Below are positions 48,913 to 62,188 of a stretch of 64,000 nucleotides of DNA, piece after piece. The DNA comes from Hydnum rufescens UP504. Lineage: Eukaryota > Basidiomycota > Agaricomycetes > Cantharellales > Hydnaceae. Where the stretch lies: positions 157,368-221,367 of the forward strand of contig MU128912.1 of the NCBI GenBank assembly GCA_014904985.1, written 5' to 3'. The number at the start of each line of letters is the position of its first letter. Positions within the stretch are counted from its first letter, which is position 1. The translations under genes and the position numbers were made by a program. A model generated the notes under the pieces. That model saw only the letters and a program-made list of their open reading frames with translations, searched no databases and was not told the origin of the DNA.

Positions 48913-50310
48913 CTACACCGTACCAGAGACTGGCTGGGGACTGCGAGAAGGAACGGCGGAGCTTGCACTGTTCTCGCTCGCCTTAGCAAGTGCTTGGGCG
49001 ATGACGTTGTTACGAGACGCGGCTGCTGAAGCTCGTTTACAAGCTGCTCCCCCTTCTGAACGCACTAGAAAGTGGGGATCAGATCAATATAATTCATGGG
49101 TTATTGGGGAACACTGTGAAGATACTTACAATGGCGGTTCAGGGCGTCCGTGCGGGAAAATGACTTTCCGCAGCCTCCGCAAGTGTGTTGTACGGCTTGG
49201 TCAGAGTGTAAGCTCTGATGGCGATTGCAATCGTGTTTGCGGGCGAAGCTCTTGCCACATCCGACCCAGTCGCATACGAACGGGCGTTCCTCCGTATGCG
49301 AACGAAGATGACCTGAAAATAAGGGAGCGTTAAATGCTGTTGCAAGAGGAATCCAAGTGCAATAGGAGGCCTACCCCGTAGGTTGAACCTCCGAGTAAAC
49401 GTGCTGCCACAACCAGGTACAGGGCACTTGAATAATGCATCGTTCCTTCGGCGACTCGCACTCGCGGCCTGAGTGGCGCTGGTAGTGACGTGTTGTTTCT
49501 CTACTTGCAGGATGGGGGGCAAGCGGACACCACCACTGCTGCTGGAGCCTTCCCCGCCCTGACTCCCAGGGGTACCGGCACGGTCGCTCCCATCTTCATC
49601 TTCTCCGTCACCATCAATCGAGTTCCCGTGCGCATCGCCTTCAGGATCATTTTTGATGGCTGGGGATGGAGATGTCTTATTTCTATTAGGAGGGTATGAG
49701 GCAGTGCCCTGACGTTTGCGTTTACCAATGGCGGCGGCGCTGTTAGCCGACTCGGCTACACGGCTGAGTTCCTCAGCGCGAGGAGCAAAGGGGACTGTTG
49801 TCGATGGAGGCTGGTTTGGTGGTGTGTGAGAGGCGCGGTGAGGAGGAGGAGGCATACTTGGGTTGAAGGGATATGAGGGAGTTAGGTGGGCGGGATAGGC
49901 CATGGAGCGACGACGATGTTCTTCACCCTCGTCTTCTCCGCGACGTCTAAGTGGGTCTTCTTCTTCTTCTTCATCCTCGCCACTGCCACGGGCGTTTGAC
50001 TGGTGCATATGCTGGCGAAGCATGGTCGGTGGTGGCTGTTGTTGTTGATTGTAGTACTGAGCGACGAGGGCTTGCCCTCGGAGACGAGGATCTTGTTCGC
50101 TGGGGTTATTGCTGTTATTTGTGGACGCGATGTCGCCGCGGATATGGGGTTGCTGCCAGTGCTGCGACTGCATGGTTTGCTGCCCCCTTCTAGGTAAGGA
50201 GGGGGAAATACTTGCGGGTGGAAACGAGGAGGTGAACGGGACGAAGACGAAGAAGGAGATGACGTGCGTTGGCCTCGCTCAAAACTCATGCTCGCTAGAG
50301 GCGTCGTCAT
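48913..50310 (-). CDS. C2H2 zinc-finger transcription factor
   Basis: This nuclear protein has a long low-complexity N-terminus (Ser, Gln, Pro and acidic runs; for example [20 protein letters not shown]). Its C-terminal C2H2 fingers are: [20 protein letters not shown] with [25 protein letters not shown] with H, and [19 protein letters not shown]. The finger exons join across an intron at about 49,312-49,375. Another intron follows the third finger before a Ser/Ala-rich tail ending PVSGTV at 48,913. A basic patch GKRKRQG is NLS-like. Two candidate starts exist: ATG 50310 (needs an intron near 50,190-50,230 to join the long frame) or ATG 50173 in the long frame. The finger spacing resembles fungal CCHC/C2H2 stress regulators, but the specific orthologue and target are unknown. 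Confidence 0.8.
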
Positions 50311-50481
50311 ATTGGGATGTCAGGAGGGGAGAGGGAGTAGTTCGTTTAAAGTAACTGATGAGTCCGGCACTGCCTTGACCTCAACAACCCGGTTATTGCC
50401 GAGTGGCGCGGACCTGGTTACCTCACAAAACTAAATTACACATCTTCCCGATCATACAACAATATTATTGAAACAAGGATA

Positions 50482-53400
50482 TTACACCCCATTGGCGTTC
50501 ATAGTTATACTATCAGAAGAGGTGCCTCCAGATAAAGCATGGTATAATCCACCATCAGTACTCTCGCCCATTCCAAAGACCGATTGAGCGCGGCGTCGAC
50601 GCATCAGCTCTGCTTCCGAAAGTAGCACTGACGTGGTGGTTTGCCGCGTAGGAGTCCATGGCACTGCCTTGGGATGGTCTCCTACAACACTGCTTACCCA
50701 TTTCTCCTGGTCCTCAGCGGCAATTAAGGGGTTGGGCGCCTGGGAGCTTAGACGCGGGGTTGGCGCTGCAGCTGCTGTGTCTCCAGACGATGATGATGTA
50801 GAGGTGGAAGACGCACGAGCTTTGGGACGTGGCGTCGTAGATTCTCGACGGGGATCACCATCTATACCATTCAGCCCACCTGTCTCTTCGTCTCCAAGTG
50901 AGTTTCTGTGAGTCCTGTGTTTCCCTGTAGTGAATGTAAGTGGTGTGTCCGTCTCCGGCTCAGTTTCCGAATTCAATGCAGGCGATTCATTCGGGTGAGT
51001 AGTCTGTGCCGAAGATGACGCTGTCAGTGGCAAGGACCCTGACGGCTGTGCCACTGTCGATGATGGCAACGTTGGCGACGCTGATGTAACATCATATGGT
51101 GGCGGCGTTGCGCGTTTGCTAGGGCCGAGGCTACTACCCCTACGAGGTCTAGATCCAGATGCATGAACTCCTGGGAAGTCGTTCCCGCCATGGTTTCCCC
51201 ACACAGCCTGGGGTCGAGGAGAAGTCGAAGATCGTCCGGCGAGCATCACTCGAAGATTTCGTCGAGCCTGGGGAATTAGAACCCGCAAACGCTGGGATAC
51301 CCCTACACCAGTCGAACTTGCTGATACGAAGACATCCCCGATCCAGTCCGCCATCTCATCCATAACGTGCCGAGCCCTGCTGAGCATCGATCCCATCAGC
51401 AGGAAGCCATGGCCCCATCCTTCCAGCAATCGAACATCCACCCAATCCTCGTCTTTCTCCCCTAGCAATCGCTCCCGCTCGCGTTCCAGGTCCTTTACTG
51501 ACGTGCACGCAGGATGCATAGCGATCAACCTGCGCAAAGACTCATCCAACTTACCGCTGGTGCCCGCACAGGAGGCATGTTGGCGAAGCGTGACCTTACG
51601 AGCACGTTTAGCTTCCCGGATACGCCCAGCCATGACAACAGTATCGTCCACGAATAAATCTTTTTCACCACAGACCATCAACAGCGTCGGGAAGTGTACG
51701 AGTAAATCCGGCGGGGCAAGAATGGGCGAGATGTAGTAATCGGTCTGAAAGTCTGGGTTTTTTTTTGGCCCAATGTACAAAATGGCCATAGCACGCATCT
51801 ACGATTGTGCACCGGTCAGTAAATCTCCCTCCTTTCGTATTCACTTAATAAAGGACCAACCATGGTAGGGGAAACAATCCTATCTTGGAAAAGACCAGCA
51901 CGACTGGTCATGGTCAATCGCGTGCCGATAGGGACTTTCTTCGCTTTGGCCTCATTATTAGCCTTCGTGATAGCCTCGGATAGTTCATCCTGCTGCATTT
52001 TGACGGAATCGGCATGTGGATACAACACTCTGGCAGATATAGGTTTGTCCTGTTCTGCCAGAGGATAATATTCCTCGCTATCCGATTCAGCATCGGCTTC
52101 GGCGCCATCATCGTGATTTTGGCCGTGACCTTCCACATTGGGGGGTGGAACCGTAGTGATTTCTAGATTGTCAACTTCGCTGGCTCGGTTGAGCAAGCGT
52201 GCTCGCAGTGCAGAGGCTTTCGAGCGAGCTTTGAGCAAAGTAGAGTTCGAAGAGGTAGAGACGGGGACAAGAGGGGGAGGCTTGTTTATCTGAGTCTCGC
52301 TCGAAGGAGTGGAAGACGACTGTGGAGGACCAGAGTCTTTCGCAATAGTCGTAGAGCGGGTCCTTTTCGTAACAGGAGAAAGGGGCCCTGCCAGGGACGT
52401 GAGCGTCCCACTAAGACTGTCTGCCCAACTCTTTTGCCGCTTTACACGACGTTCCTTGACGTCTTCCACCACGCTCAAAGGGCTGCGTTTCGCGAAGTGG
52501 TCCTTTTGCTCTGCAAGACCTTGTACGTTTGCGGATGATTGTGATTGCTCAATTTGGAGGACCCGAAGATGAGATGGACTCATCCAGCTTGTAAAATTGA
52601 AGTCAAGAGCTGGGTAAGCGAATACGAGTGCCAACGGGCGGGGTATTGGATTTGGGCTCTCGATGATTTTGAACATCACAGTCGATATGAGACTCGCACC
52701 ACTAAGACTCTCAGTTTTCCTATATCCAATTTGAGATACATAGAGCAACTTACGCCGAATCCCCGGACATGATGACATTGAGAGCGCGACCGGACATACC
52801 GATGACACGACCTTTGGTTTCGACCAATAAGCGGTACGCGTCAAACCCTTCTTCAATGGCCCAGGGGTACGGATCTGAAGATATGACCGAAATAAGGAGG
52901 GTTACTGCTCTGGAGTCTACAGAGAGACTTACATTCAGGAGCTTTGCCGTAATCCAGAGAGAGTACAGGTTTTCCAGTCCTGATAGTCCAGCGTCTATAG
53001 TAATGGCCGTATTTAGAAAACTTCTGCCGATCTCTCTTACTAGGCGCTTCTGAACGTACCGAAGCCTCTCCTCGTGGTGCTGCGGAGTCATGCAGATAAA
53101 GCCCCCACCAGGGAAGTCTAATATCAAATCCGTGGCCCACGAAAGCTCCCTCTCGGAACGAGAGAAGAAAAGCCATGCCGATATTGGCTTCTTATACTTG
53201 GATCCAGGGGGGCGAGGAAGTAGTATCTGGCGCATGATTTGGATTCTGGGTCTGTCGAAATAAGTCATGGCAAGTAACTTCGGATCAACCGGGTTAGATT
53301 GGATGGAAGAGCGAACCGGAATGCAAGGCGGATGAGACTCACATAAGGATTCGTCGCCTTTTCCCAAGTGGTCCGTAACATTTCAACCGTACACAGCGCA

Positions 53401-54076
53401 CGAAAACGGCGAAGCTAAAAAAATCGAAGAGCTTAGCGATGAGGCGGGACATATGCAAACGTAGAGGAACCTTTTCGTCCGCTTCTCTAGCATATACTAG
53501 GTAATACCCTGATAGAAACACTGATATGATATCACGAAGAAATTTGGGGCGAATGGGCATGGCCGTTGCAAAACCCGTGTCTAGTGCCGTGTTAATCCAC
53601 GTAGCACGATAGTAATCTGGCGAATACAGATGAGCCAAAGGCTCCGGGGCTATTTTTTGAATGAATAAGTAACGGGGTGATACTGGTGCAGAAAGCTCGA
53701 TGAACTGACCACTGAGTCCTAGTATACTGTCTGCGTTCTTGAGACCATAAAGAGCCGATAGAGTACCCACCACGATCTGCCATGGCGTAAACTTGGCTGT
53801 CGGAGATCGATATAGGGGTCAGTTTCATAACCACGGGGGATGAAGTATCAGATGCCATACATAAGAAATGATTAAGTCGTCGTAGGTAGAGAATACGAGG
53901 TCCTTTCGGGTCACCCGTGGCTATGCGCCAGATCCAAAATCCGATCAAGAGAAAGACCTAGGAGAATCCGTAATTTGCAGTCAAGCCAGGAGGAGGGAGA
54001 CCCACGGGGTGCTGGTTGCGCTTACTTGTGTGCGTTTCCAGCGCAGATTGGGTCGGCCTGCGAGATGCTCGAGCAT
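50482..54076 (-). CDS. Hormone-sensitive-lipase-type alpha/beta hydrolase with large insert
   Basis: Esterase/lipase of the HSL (alpha/beta-hydrolase fold-3) group. ATG 54076 (MLEHLAGRPNLRWKRTQ) leads across an intron into one membrane segment VFLLIGFWIWRIA. Mid-protein are the oxyanion block DLILDFPGGGFICM, TGKPVLSLDYGKAPEYPYPW and the nucleophile elbow MSGDSAGAS (split by the intron at about 52,754). After ALVFAYPALDFNFTSW there is a disordered insert of about 250 residues rich in Ser/Thr and basic residues (51,850-52,560). The fold then resumes: YYISPILAPPDLL, LLMVCGEKDLFVDDTVVMAG (catalytic Asp) and LLEGWGHGFLLMG (catalytic His). A Ser/Pro-rich tail of about 270 residues ends at 50,482. 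All three triad residues are present. The substrate (acylglycerol, steryl ester or other) is not known. Confidence 0.84.
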
Positions 54077-57000
54077 GTTTTGAACAGCGAGCTCCTAAAA
54101 CACGTCGAGGCTGGGGGCTACCAAGCGAGAGCAAGTGCCTGCAAAACAGCATGATTGTATAAATTATCATAAACCCCTAGGTTTCATGTGATTCTTGGTT
54201 GGGTTGCTTATATAAGCCGGACCTACCCCTTTCACTACTTTTAGGCTTTTCTCTCTCGTTGAGTGTGCTTTGCCCTCGGGCACAAGCGCACAAGCTCAGT
54301 TCGGGGATTAGCATTACGGCCCCCCTTCCATTCCTAGAATCCTTATACTTGAGGTGCCGATGAAATAATGCATTCGGCACGCTTATTGGTTCCGTAGTTT
54401 TTCCTCATTGGCCTGTAATAGCGTGCTACCTCGACTTGGCGTGACTTGAATTCACTACGTACCCAAGGTGATGCCTATGACTTGTGACTTCCTGCGAGTT
54501 CCAAATCCTAGTCCACATCACAAGACGCAAATCGAATAAATTTGAGTCGCGGGGAACGGCAGAAAAATAATCACAATTTGAATTGGTCACTCTGGGTCGG
54601 AGGAACCAACTTACTGCGAGCCCCGTCCACCAGAAAACCTTCAAAATACTCGATGCCAAGGCTCTTGGAAAGCTCGATGGGTAGCGTCGATCCTCAGGCT
54701 CTTAGGCTCCTCGCGTGCCTTGGTCGAGATGAAGGACGCTAGAGAGGATCAATTGTGCGGACTTCCTTGATGAGAGCGACAAGGATCTTCGAGTATTCGG
54801 GCATGCTTCCTTCCACAGATATCGTGAGCGAGGTTGGCACTCATGACACTGACCCCAGCCCCGGCCCCGCATCAAACGGGGAGATTTCAATGGATTTTCG
54901 TCGGATGCCCTGAGTAAGAATAATTGTCTTGGAAGATCACCATTGCATTTCACATGGAATTTGGGGATTCCCAGATATGTAAGTGCTTGTGGAGGTATGA
55001 ATCGAATCGATTCATGTGACTTGAATTGCTGACTTGTGAAATCTGGTCTGCATGAAAGGAGCCACCCCCTTTCATGAAAAGCATACCTTTCTAGCAAGGG
55101 GGTGCTCCATATCTGATTTATACGCTCAATCGGGGGACTGGGAGTTTTCAGATGTCTGCCACGATCTTGCTTCCGGCTGAGGAAACGAAGTTTGAGGCCC
55201 ATTCGACCCCACCAAATAGAGACGTTGGAGCAATATTATCATGACGTCTTCCAGCTATAGATCTTTGTGGTACATTATCGAGATCCAAGGTGGAGCCAAA
55301 AACACTGTATTCACTACCCCACATGTTACAGTAATATCCACCATTGAAGATATATATTAAACTAAGCATCATGTAAAGATCACAAGAAAAAATTGAGAAA
55401 ATACATGGAACTTGTGTGTGGCATATGTCCCGCAGGGGGACATGAGCCACTCAAAATCCAAACCTTTGACAACCGCCCACCAACGGCGACAGGGGGATTA
55501 GATCGCTGATCCGGATACACTGATAAGATCAAATCGGGATCTCTTAATGATCTCAATGGAGAGATTTCGGCGCAAGCGGAGAGTCATCTGTTCCCCAATG
55601 CGGCCCGGTCGTAAGGAAGGATATGGCCGCGGTCAGCCCTCCTTTGAACCTGTGAGAGTCAGGTGGATCGATCACCACCACGCAACTTCTCGTAATTTAT
55701 GACACGGAAACGTCTGAGACAGATCCGATGGTCGATAGCGACGATACGGCGCTTAGAGGCAAAGTTCCGTTTCTCAGTGAATTGGATACGCCGGGAGGAC
55801 CAGGACCCGAAGGACGAAGCTGGGTGTGGCAGTACAGTAATCCAAATCGATCGTTCCTCGTCACACATATGTACCAACCAAGGCGGAGATTGCCGTACCT
55901 GTACGTCGGGTGTCGATGAGCACACCCTCCGCCACTCTCTCCTTATTGTCTTCTTCGGAGTCCTTTAAGCCGTTGCATTGGAGCTGTTCTTATTTCACTC
56001 CAGATATAGTGTGGATTTTTCTAACATGGGCCGTCGTTCCAGGACCTATTGGGGGCTTGATCCGCCATACGATTTTTTCCCTTCTGAAACCCGTGAATTT
56101 CCCGGCCAAAGCTGACCCCCTTGGGGGCCAGAATATATGAATTTTGGATCTGGCGTGCCTTGGAGCTCGAAGAATTCATGAACGCGGATCGAGGTCGCCA
56201 AAAAGATCCAAAAAGGCCCCTTTTCTACTGTTATTACCCCCACATGCCCCAATCTCCGTCGGCTTCTAGTCCTCATCCGCATCGTTATCGTAACTTTTAT
56301 CCGCCCCTTTCTCTGGCTTTGAGCGCCGTCACTTTTATTTGCTGGGCTCCTCTGTTCTCATAATGATGCCTGGATAGCGAGAAACCTCGAACCGCACCGT
56401 ATTGACCGGCCTGATAAAAAGCCGTGCTCAACGATTCACAACGGCCAGACCCAGAGACAACCGGTGAGCCCCAAGCTGCAATGGGAGGGGGCAACAGGGG
56501 CCCACAAGTAAACAATATAATTGGCCGCGGGAACCGTTCCAGCCACCAACTTACAAAGTCTGTGATGGGACTCCCGGAAAATGATCGGTCTGGGGGCGAA
56601 AATCCGTGAGCGCTGGAACCTATAGGATTCCCGATTTTTCTGGCCGAAAATTCATAAATTGACTCTAGGGTTGACCAAAAATTTCCCTAAAAAAACCGTG
56701 AACCGCAGATCAAGGCATCCATAGAGAACGAATGTATACGTAGGGATGCTGTCCAGTGCGGGGGTGCTTGGGGGGAGCAACTCCCAGTGACATTTAATGG
56801 TCTGTGGCATGCCATTTGCTGCCGGACGCTCTCTAGGAGAGTTATGTGCATATTCCCGCCTGGCACTGGCATCGGCTTCGGGTGCCATTCCCGGGGCACC
56901 TCACCTCCCATTGCCGCTGTCTTTTTTCAATTTGCTTGGCCATGAATATCATGCACATCAATGGTTTCTGTTCCCCCTTGGAATCAGCATCAAAGTCTAG

Positions 57001-57520
57001 TTTATTAGGGCCCCTTGGGAATGGAAGAAATGATTTTGATAGTGCTTCTGGTCAAAATTTTCAACCTATTTCGGCGCCCCTCTGAAATGCTTCTGATGTT
57101 TTATATTGGAAAAACACTAGTAGAGACGGGGCCCAAGTTATATTTCTTTGTTAGTCAGGGCGCTTAATTTCTTGCCATATAATATCCACCTTACTGTCCA
57201 AGTTGTCTCTAGCTGAGACAGTATCTCTGGAGTGGTTCTGAGGTGAACTGGTCGACACACAGGGCGTCTTCTGCAGCTGCATAAGGGTAACGGCTTTCCT
57301 GACCATGTGCTCGCAATGCCACCTTCTTCCGTGTTTGATTAGGTGCCACTTTCAATGTTTTCCACCCAAATTAACCCGCGGAATGTCTCCCCCCAAACTG
57401 GCCCGGAAAATGCGTTAGACGGGACCGCGTAACCCTCGAAATAGGTAGTTTCCCCGCAGCGCCGCGACATCGGCGTGGGAACGGAGATTGCCGGGTGCGG
57501 CAGACCCCACACTCCCAACC
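54077..57520. other. Gene-free 3.4 kb stretch
   Basis: No gene is supported here. A 63-codon frame at 55,728-55,919 (GKVPFLSELDTPGGPGPEGR) is gene-like in composition but isolated and unrecognised, and may be a remnant. GACCCCCTTGGGGGCC at about 56,112-56,127 is palindromic and resembles the word at 22,906. The last few hundred bases should be the acyltransferase promoter. Confidence 0.5.
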
Positions 57521-59891
57521 ATGCCCTTTGGATACTCGCACGACATCATCTTGCAGATTGCCCAGTGGGGCATCCGTAGTTTCTTCCAGGACATCCATGT
57601 TGTCAACGCTGAGAACGTGCCGAAGACTGGTCCGGTCATAGTGTGCGTCGCCCGCATGGTGGAACTCCGCGAATCAGGGGAGCTAAACAAGATCCATGCA
57701 ATAGGGCGTGTACCCATCACAACATGAGCGTCGACCCAGCCGTACTATGTAGGTGGAGTCTTTCTTGTTAGGCTAGGACTCTTCTAATTGTTTTTACATA
57801 GCCTGCACGTTCCCTCATGGCCGAAAGCTCCACTACTGGGCGAAGTCCACTTTGTTTGGACATCCCCTTGCGAAGTCCATCCTTCTCAATGCCGGGAACA
57901 TTCCTGTGGACCGCAAAGTAAGGGATAATCAAGTACTTTTCCGAGGCACTTTCCAGGCACTGGCTGCTGGGGAAGTCGTCGCAATATTCCCTGAAGGTAT
58001 GCGGATTGCAAAATTTTCTGCAACGTTCTGAATGGTTGGACGTATCCTCAGGCACTAGTTATACCGAGCCTCGCATTATGCAAATCAAAGATGGGGTATC
58101 ATGGACCGCCCTCGAGTATTTCAAATGGCTACAAGGCCCTGAGGGGGGAAATGCCTACTCGGGAGAACTTGTAATTGTCCCTGTAAGTCTGGTTTACACG
58201 GATAAGGCAAGATATCGGAGTTCGGTCGTTGTCGAGTGCGTGAGAAGTTGTCCCGCACACGATTGTATTGATTTCAACGTACATGTCAGGTATGGGAAGC
58301 CGATCCCGCTCGCAGAGTATGCACGCAAATTCCTTTCAAACGAGGATGGTGTCGCCCGCGGTGCAGTTAAGAGCCTTACTAGTGAGATTGGATCGAGGCT
58401 TGTTCAAATGACCGTGAATGCGCCCGACTGGTAAATCTTGGCCATCCCTCGCTTGATGCCACACTTAGTCACCATGGTTTAGGGACACATTATACTCTGC
58501 AAGGATGGCGCGACACCTTCTTTGGCCGAATGACGAAAGTATTGCGCTGGAAGAGTGGGTCGCAGTCAATCAGACGTAAGTCTTACGTAAAAGCTCGAGA
58601 CAACGCCTTTTCACTTATCCTGAGCAATGGTTTCATAGACTTGTAGACTTGTTTAGCCCTCCCAGTCCGTCTTCTGATTTGAACAAAGTAAAAAGTGACC
58701 TTTTATCGTATTACTCCCTTTTGGATTCGACCCGATTGACCCACTCGGCGTTGTCACAACTTCCATTGCCTCGAACACTTGATCCCGCTGTTCCTGCACC
58801 CCTTCCGTCAAGGGTCTCCACGCTGTGGGTTCTTATTCGTGACACGTTGGCTTCGTTATCACGTCTACCGTTTTTCTTCTTCCCTCTACTGGTGCACATT
58901 CCAGCGTACGCTATGAGCCGGCTCGGTGCGCGTCTCGTAGAAGATGAGGAGGAAACTCAAGCGCAGAACAAGGTACGTTGTCTCGCTATACGTGCACTTA
59001 CCTTGAACTGAGTGTCTCTGGTCCAGATATTGTTCGGTCTTCTATCCTTGGGTCTAATCTATCCGTTGATGTTCTTTTTCGTTTGGGCACTTCTGTGGCT
59101 CACACCAGCGGGATTCGTCGTTGCGGCGATCACCTTATGGGCATTCGCTGTCTACCATGTTCGTCTCGTTGGCGACAACTATGAACAGTAAGCCCTTGCT
59201 TTGCTACACACCTTGGAAAAGGACCGACGTGAGCCCCCACAGCGCAAAGCGTCTAGTTGCTGCGTGGAGGGTGTTGATAGGGGTTTGGGGACCGCGAGAA
59301 TGGGATCTCTCCCTGTCTGCTCTTGGTACGTACACCAAAGTCGAGCCGCCTCCTCCAAACCCCTGGCTGGATCAGAACAAGCCACGGACGCCTCCGCCAG
59401 ATCTCACTAAGGCACAGTCTGGGGAACCTTCGGCCACAGCATCAGCACCAACGCCGGCGGCAGCGCCTACTCCTAAGCCTCGCAAGCGTCTTCCGTCTCG
59501 GCGCCTGATTCGTCATGTCCTTCGTGCTCGGCTTAATGCCAGCCAGGCTCTTGCGACTTTTTTGGCGGAAGTCGAACGTTCTGGACAGAATGTACGCGCA
59601 TCTTTGTACCTCGCGAAGCAGTTTGATGGTTCGTATGATACGGAGCCATCAGAGCCACAGGGCGGTGAATTGGGCTTTTTAATGTCGGACGGTCCTCAGG
59701 GATGGCGCGGATCTAGGGAAGTCATAACGTTCTTAAGATCCCAAGGAGCCAGGATCGCGGCTCTCCAGGAACAAGATGAGGGTGACTGGGCAGCAGGGCA
59801 GCTGAGTAGTGGAGATGAAGGTGTAGAGGATAATTCTGGTGTGATGGATGAATTAGAGTGGGTCCCACCGAATACCCAGGGACAATTGTAG
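57521..59891 (+). CDS. Glycerol-3-phosphate O-acyltransferase, GPT2/SCT1 type
   Basis: ER-membrane enzyme making lysophosphatidic acid from glycerol-3-phosphate and acyl-CoA, the first step of glycerolipid synthesis. ATG 57521 gives IILQIAQWGIRSFFQDIHVV, then VPKTGPVIV. A GTGCGT-AG intron brings in THHNMSVDPAVL, the PlsC HxxxxD catalytic motif. KLHYWAKSTLFGHPLAKSIL with NAGNIPVDR, and FRGTFQALAAGEVVAIFPEG split by an intron before TSYTEPRIMQIKDGVSW (FPEGTS motif), follow. ELVIVPVSLVY and YGKPIPLAEYARKFL come next. The C-terminal half has membrane segments (LPFFFFPLLVHIPAYAM; LFGLLSLGLIYPLMFFFVWA; TPAGFVVAAITLWAFAVYHV) and a Ser/Pro-rich cytosolic tail ending at 59,891. Layout and length match fungal GPT2/SCT1. 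Confidence 0.9.
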
Positions 59892-60742
59892 ACGTGTCAG
59901 GGTATGTCGGGTTTTTAATGCCAATGGAGGGAGATTTCAGGATACTAAGGTACGTACGCATTTAGGAAGGACTGATTGGAGGACGTATAATTACAGAAGC
60001 GAACGATGTTGTTGCCAGATATGAATATGACACCAGCCAAAATGATCCGGGCATCCAAATCTCGAGACATAATTTGAAGAACCACCTAGTGTGACAGGGT
60101 ATGTTTTAAGTCCACCTTCCCTCTGCAGCAGGTCAAGAAGGAAATTGAGTGCTGTGGCCTCTTGAAGGACCTCAAGGGTGACAGAGATCCAACCATGTGA
60201 ATATCTGCGAGGATATCCTCTCCACAAGATTATAAGTAGGCGGTCGTGGCGCATACTGTGGTTGGGAGACGAAATGATCCATGCCCTGATATGCACATAG
60301 GGGAGGCAGGGAATATGAGATGGAAATCACTGTATTATTGTAGTCGACGTCTTTTAGGAGCACCATGGTGCAATAGTTCCGTCTATCGAGGATGTGGCCA
60401 CAGTCAAGCCCCTACGTTAGGTAATGAGCACGTCATGACCACAAAGTCAAGGAAGGTATTGTGGAGTCCAGGTCTGCCAAAGACGGATAGGGATGTCTGA
60501 ATGGAAAGAAATCCGCCGTGCAGCCCGAGAGAAATTCTCGAGATACTACGCAGAAAGGTCCGCGTGACTTCGCACCCTCGCCCACGGAGTGAGCCGAGAG
60601 GTCACAGTCAAAACTGCACCCCTTCTTGTAAAACCTCTCCTAAGCGCAGGCTGTCCCTCTTCCCTAGGATATTGGATCCATTCGCCCCCTGTGACATCCT
60701 TATTCGATACTCTCCCGCTCATTCGGTGCATCAGGCTTACGG
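59892..60742. other. Intergenic, acyltransferase to PPG1
   Basis: This 851 bp stretch holds no supportable gene. A frame at 60,501-60,809 overlaps the PPG1 start in another frame and shows no motif. Confidence 0.5.
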
Positions 60743-62075
60743 ATGGGCTTCGACCTTGATCAATGCATCGCCCAGCTCTTACGAAAGCAAGTTCTGCACG
60801 AAACATTGATTCGCGAAATATGCGAGAAGACCAAGGAGGTCCTTATGCGCGAGAGTAATGTCGTTCATGTATCATCCCCCGTAACTGTTGTTGGTGATAT
60901 CCATGGGTTGGTTACATTCCCTTGGCGTGTCTACTGTCTGAATATACTTCTTCACCAAGGCAATTTTACGACTTGATCGAGATATTTCGAATAGGAGGGT
61001 TTGCTCCAGATACGAATTACTTATTTTTGGGTCAGACCGATCGCTTGCGGGCTGGGTGTGAGTCACTAACTTGCCTATTCTAGGCGACTACGTGGATCGT
61101 GGTCTATTCAGCGTCGAGACGATATCTCTCTTGACGTGTCTGAAATTACGGTATCCAGACCGTGTACAATTGATAAGAGGCAATCATGAATCACGCGCCG
61201 TTACACAGGTTGGCCCAGTATTTTTCATGGTGCTCTCGATCTGATTTTGGAGGCACAGACATACGGATTCTACACTGAATGTGTCAGAAAATATGGCTCT
61301 GCATCTGTCTGGACGTACTTTACCGATATGTTTGATTTCCTTACTCTTTCGGTCGTCATTGAGGATCGAATTTTCTGTGTGCATGGGGGTGAGCCTCGTT
61401 TCGGACTGTCTCTAATGTTGGGGAATAACTGTCGTCAAATATCTAGGATTGTCGCCATCCATCCATTCGATTGACCAAATTAAAGTGGTCGACCGATTCC
61501 GAGGTCTGTGATGTTTGATATGCTTTACCGTAGAATATCTCAACGAATGGACGTGCTCCAGAGATCCCTCATGAGGGACCAATGGCGGACTTGGTATGGT
61601 CAGATCCTGATCCTGATAAAGAAGATTTTGCAATATCACCAAGGTAAATCCTATCATAATCAACTTTTGACTACACTCATCACTAATATTTATGCAGAGG
61701 GGCAGGCTACACCTTTGGGTCAGGGGTTGTTCGGAAATTCCTAGAGATCAACAACATGAATCACATCCTTCGAGCCCATCAGCTTTGCATGGAGGGTTTC
61801 AGTGTGCTATTCGAGAATAGGTTATCTACGGTCTGGTCGGCTCCGAATTACTGCTATAGATGCGGTAATTCAGCGAGTATACTAGAGATTGGACCCGGAG
61901 AGTCCGTCCATTTTAATGTCTTCGAAGCCGCACCAGAGAACCAAGTCGACGGCCCAAGCCACCAACCATTACCCACAGCTCCCGTCAAGGTAAAATGTCT
62001 TTCTGCTTACGCAGGTCAGCGGCTGAGTACAATTTTCATTCTTTGTGGATTCAGATGCCCGAATATTTCCTGTAG
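60743..62075 (+). CDS. PPG1: PP2A-like serine/threonine phosphatase PPG1
   Basis: Metallophosphatase of the PPP family; in yeast Ppg1 works with the Far (STRIPAK-like) complex. ATG 60743 opens [20 protein letters not shown] and [16 protein letters not shown]. After an intron of about 65 nt, [20 protein letters not shown] leads to [20 protein letters not shown] and [28 protein letters not shown] and [20 protein letters not shown] continue through [37 protein letters not shown] and [12 protein letters not shown]. All metal-ligand motifs (GDIHG, GDYVDRG, RGNHE) are intact. The tail ends MPEYFL after a last intron, like the PP2A-type YFL carboxyl-methylation terminus. The sequence between catalytic blocks fits PPG1 better than PP2A, PP4 or SIT4. 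Confidence 0.93.
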
Positions 62076-62188
62076 CGATACCTATTAATGACCCTTATAT
62101 ACCTTGTAATTCATCACAATTTGTGGACAGTGTACATCGGAATTTGCTTTGGGAATGCGCGCTTCTCACCCCTCGGCTCTAGCCGGCT

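Noticed and set aside
55728..55919. 63-codon frame in the 54-57 kb gap as a gene
   Set aside because: It is isolated, without recognisable homology or splice partners; mentioned only as a possible remnant.
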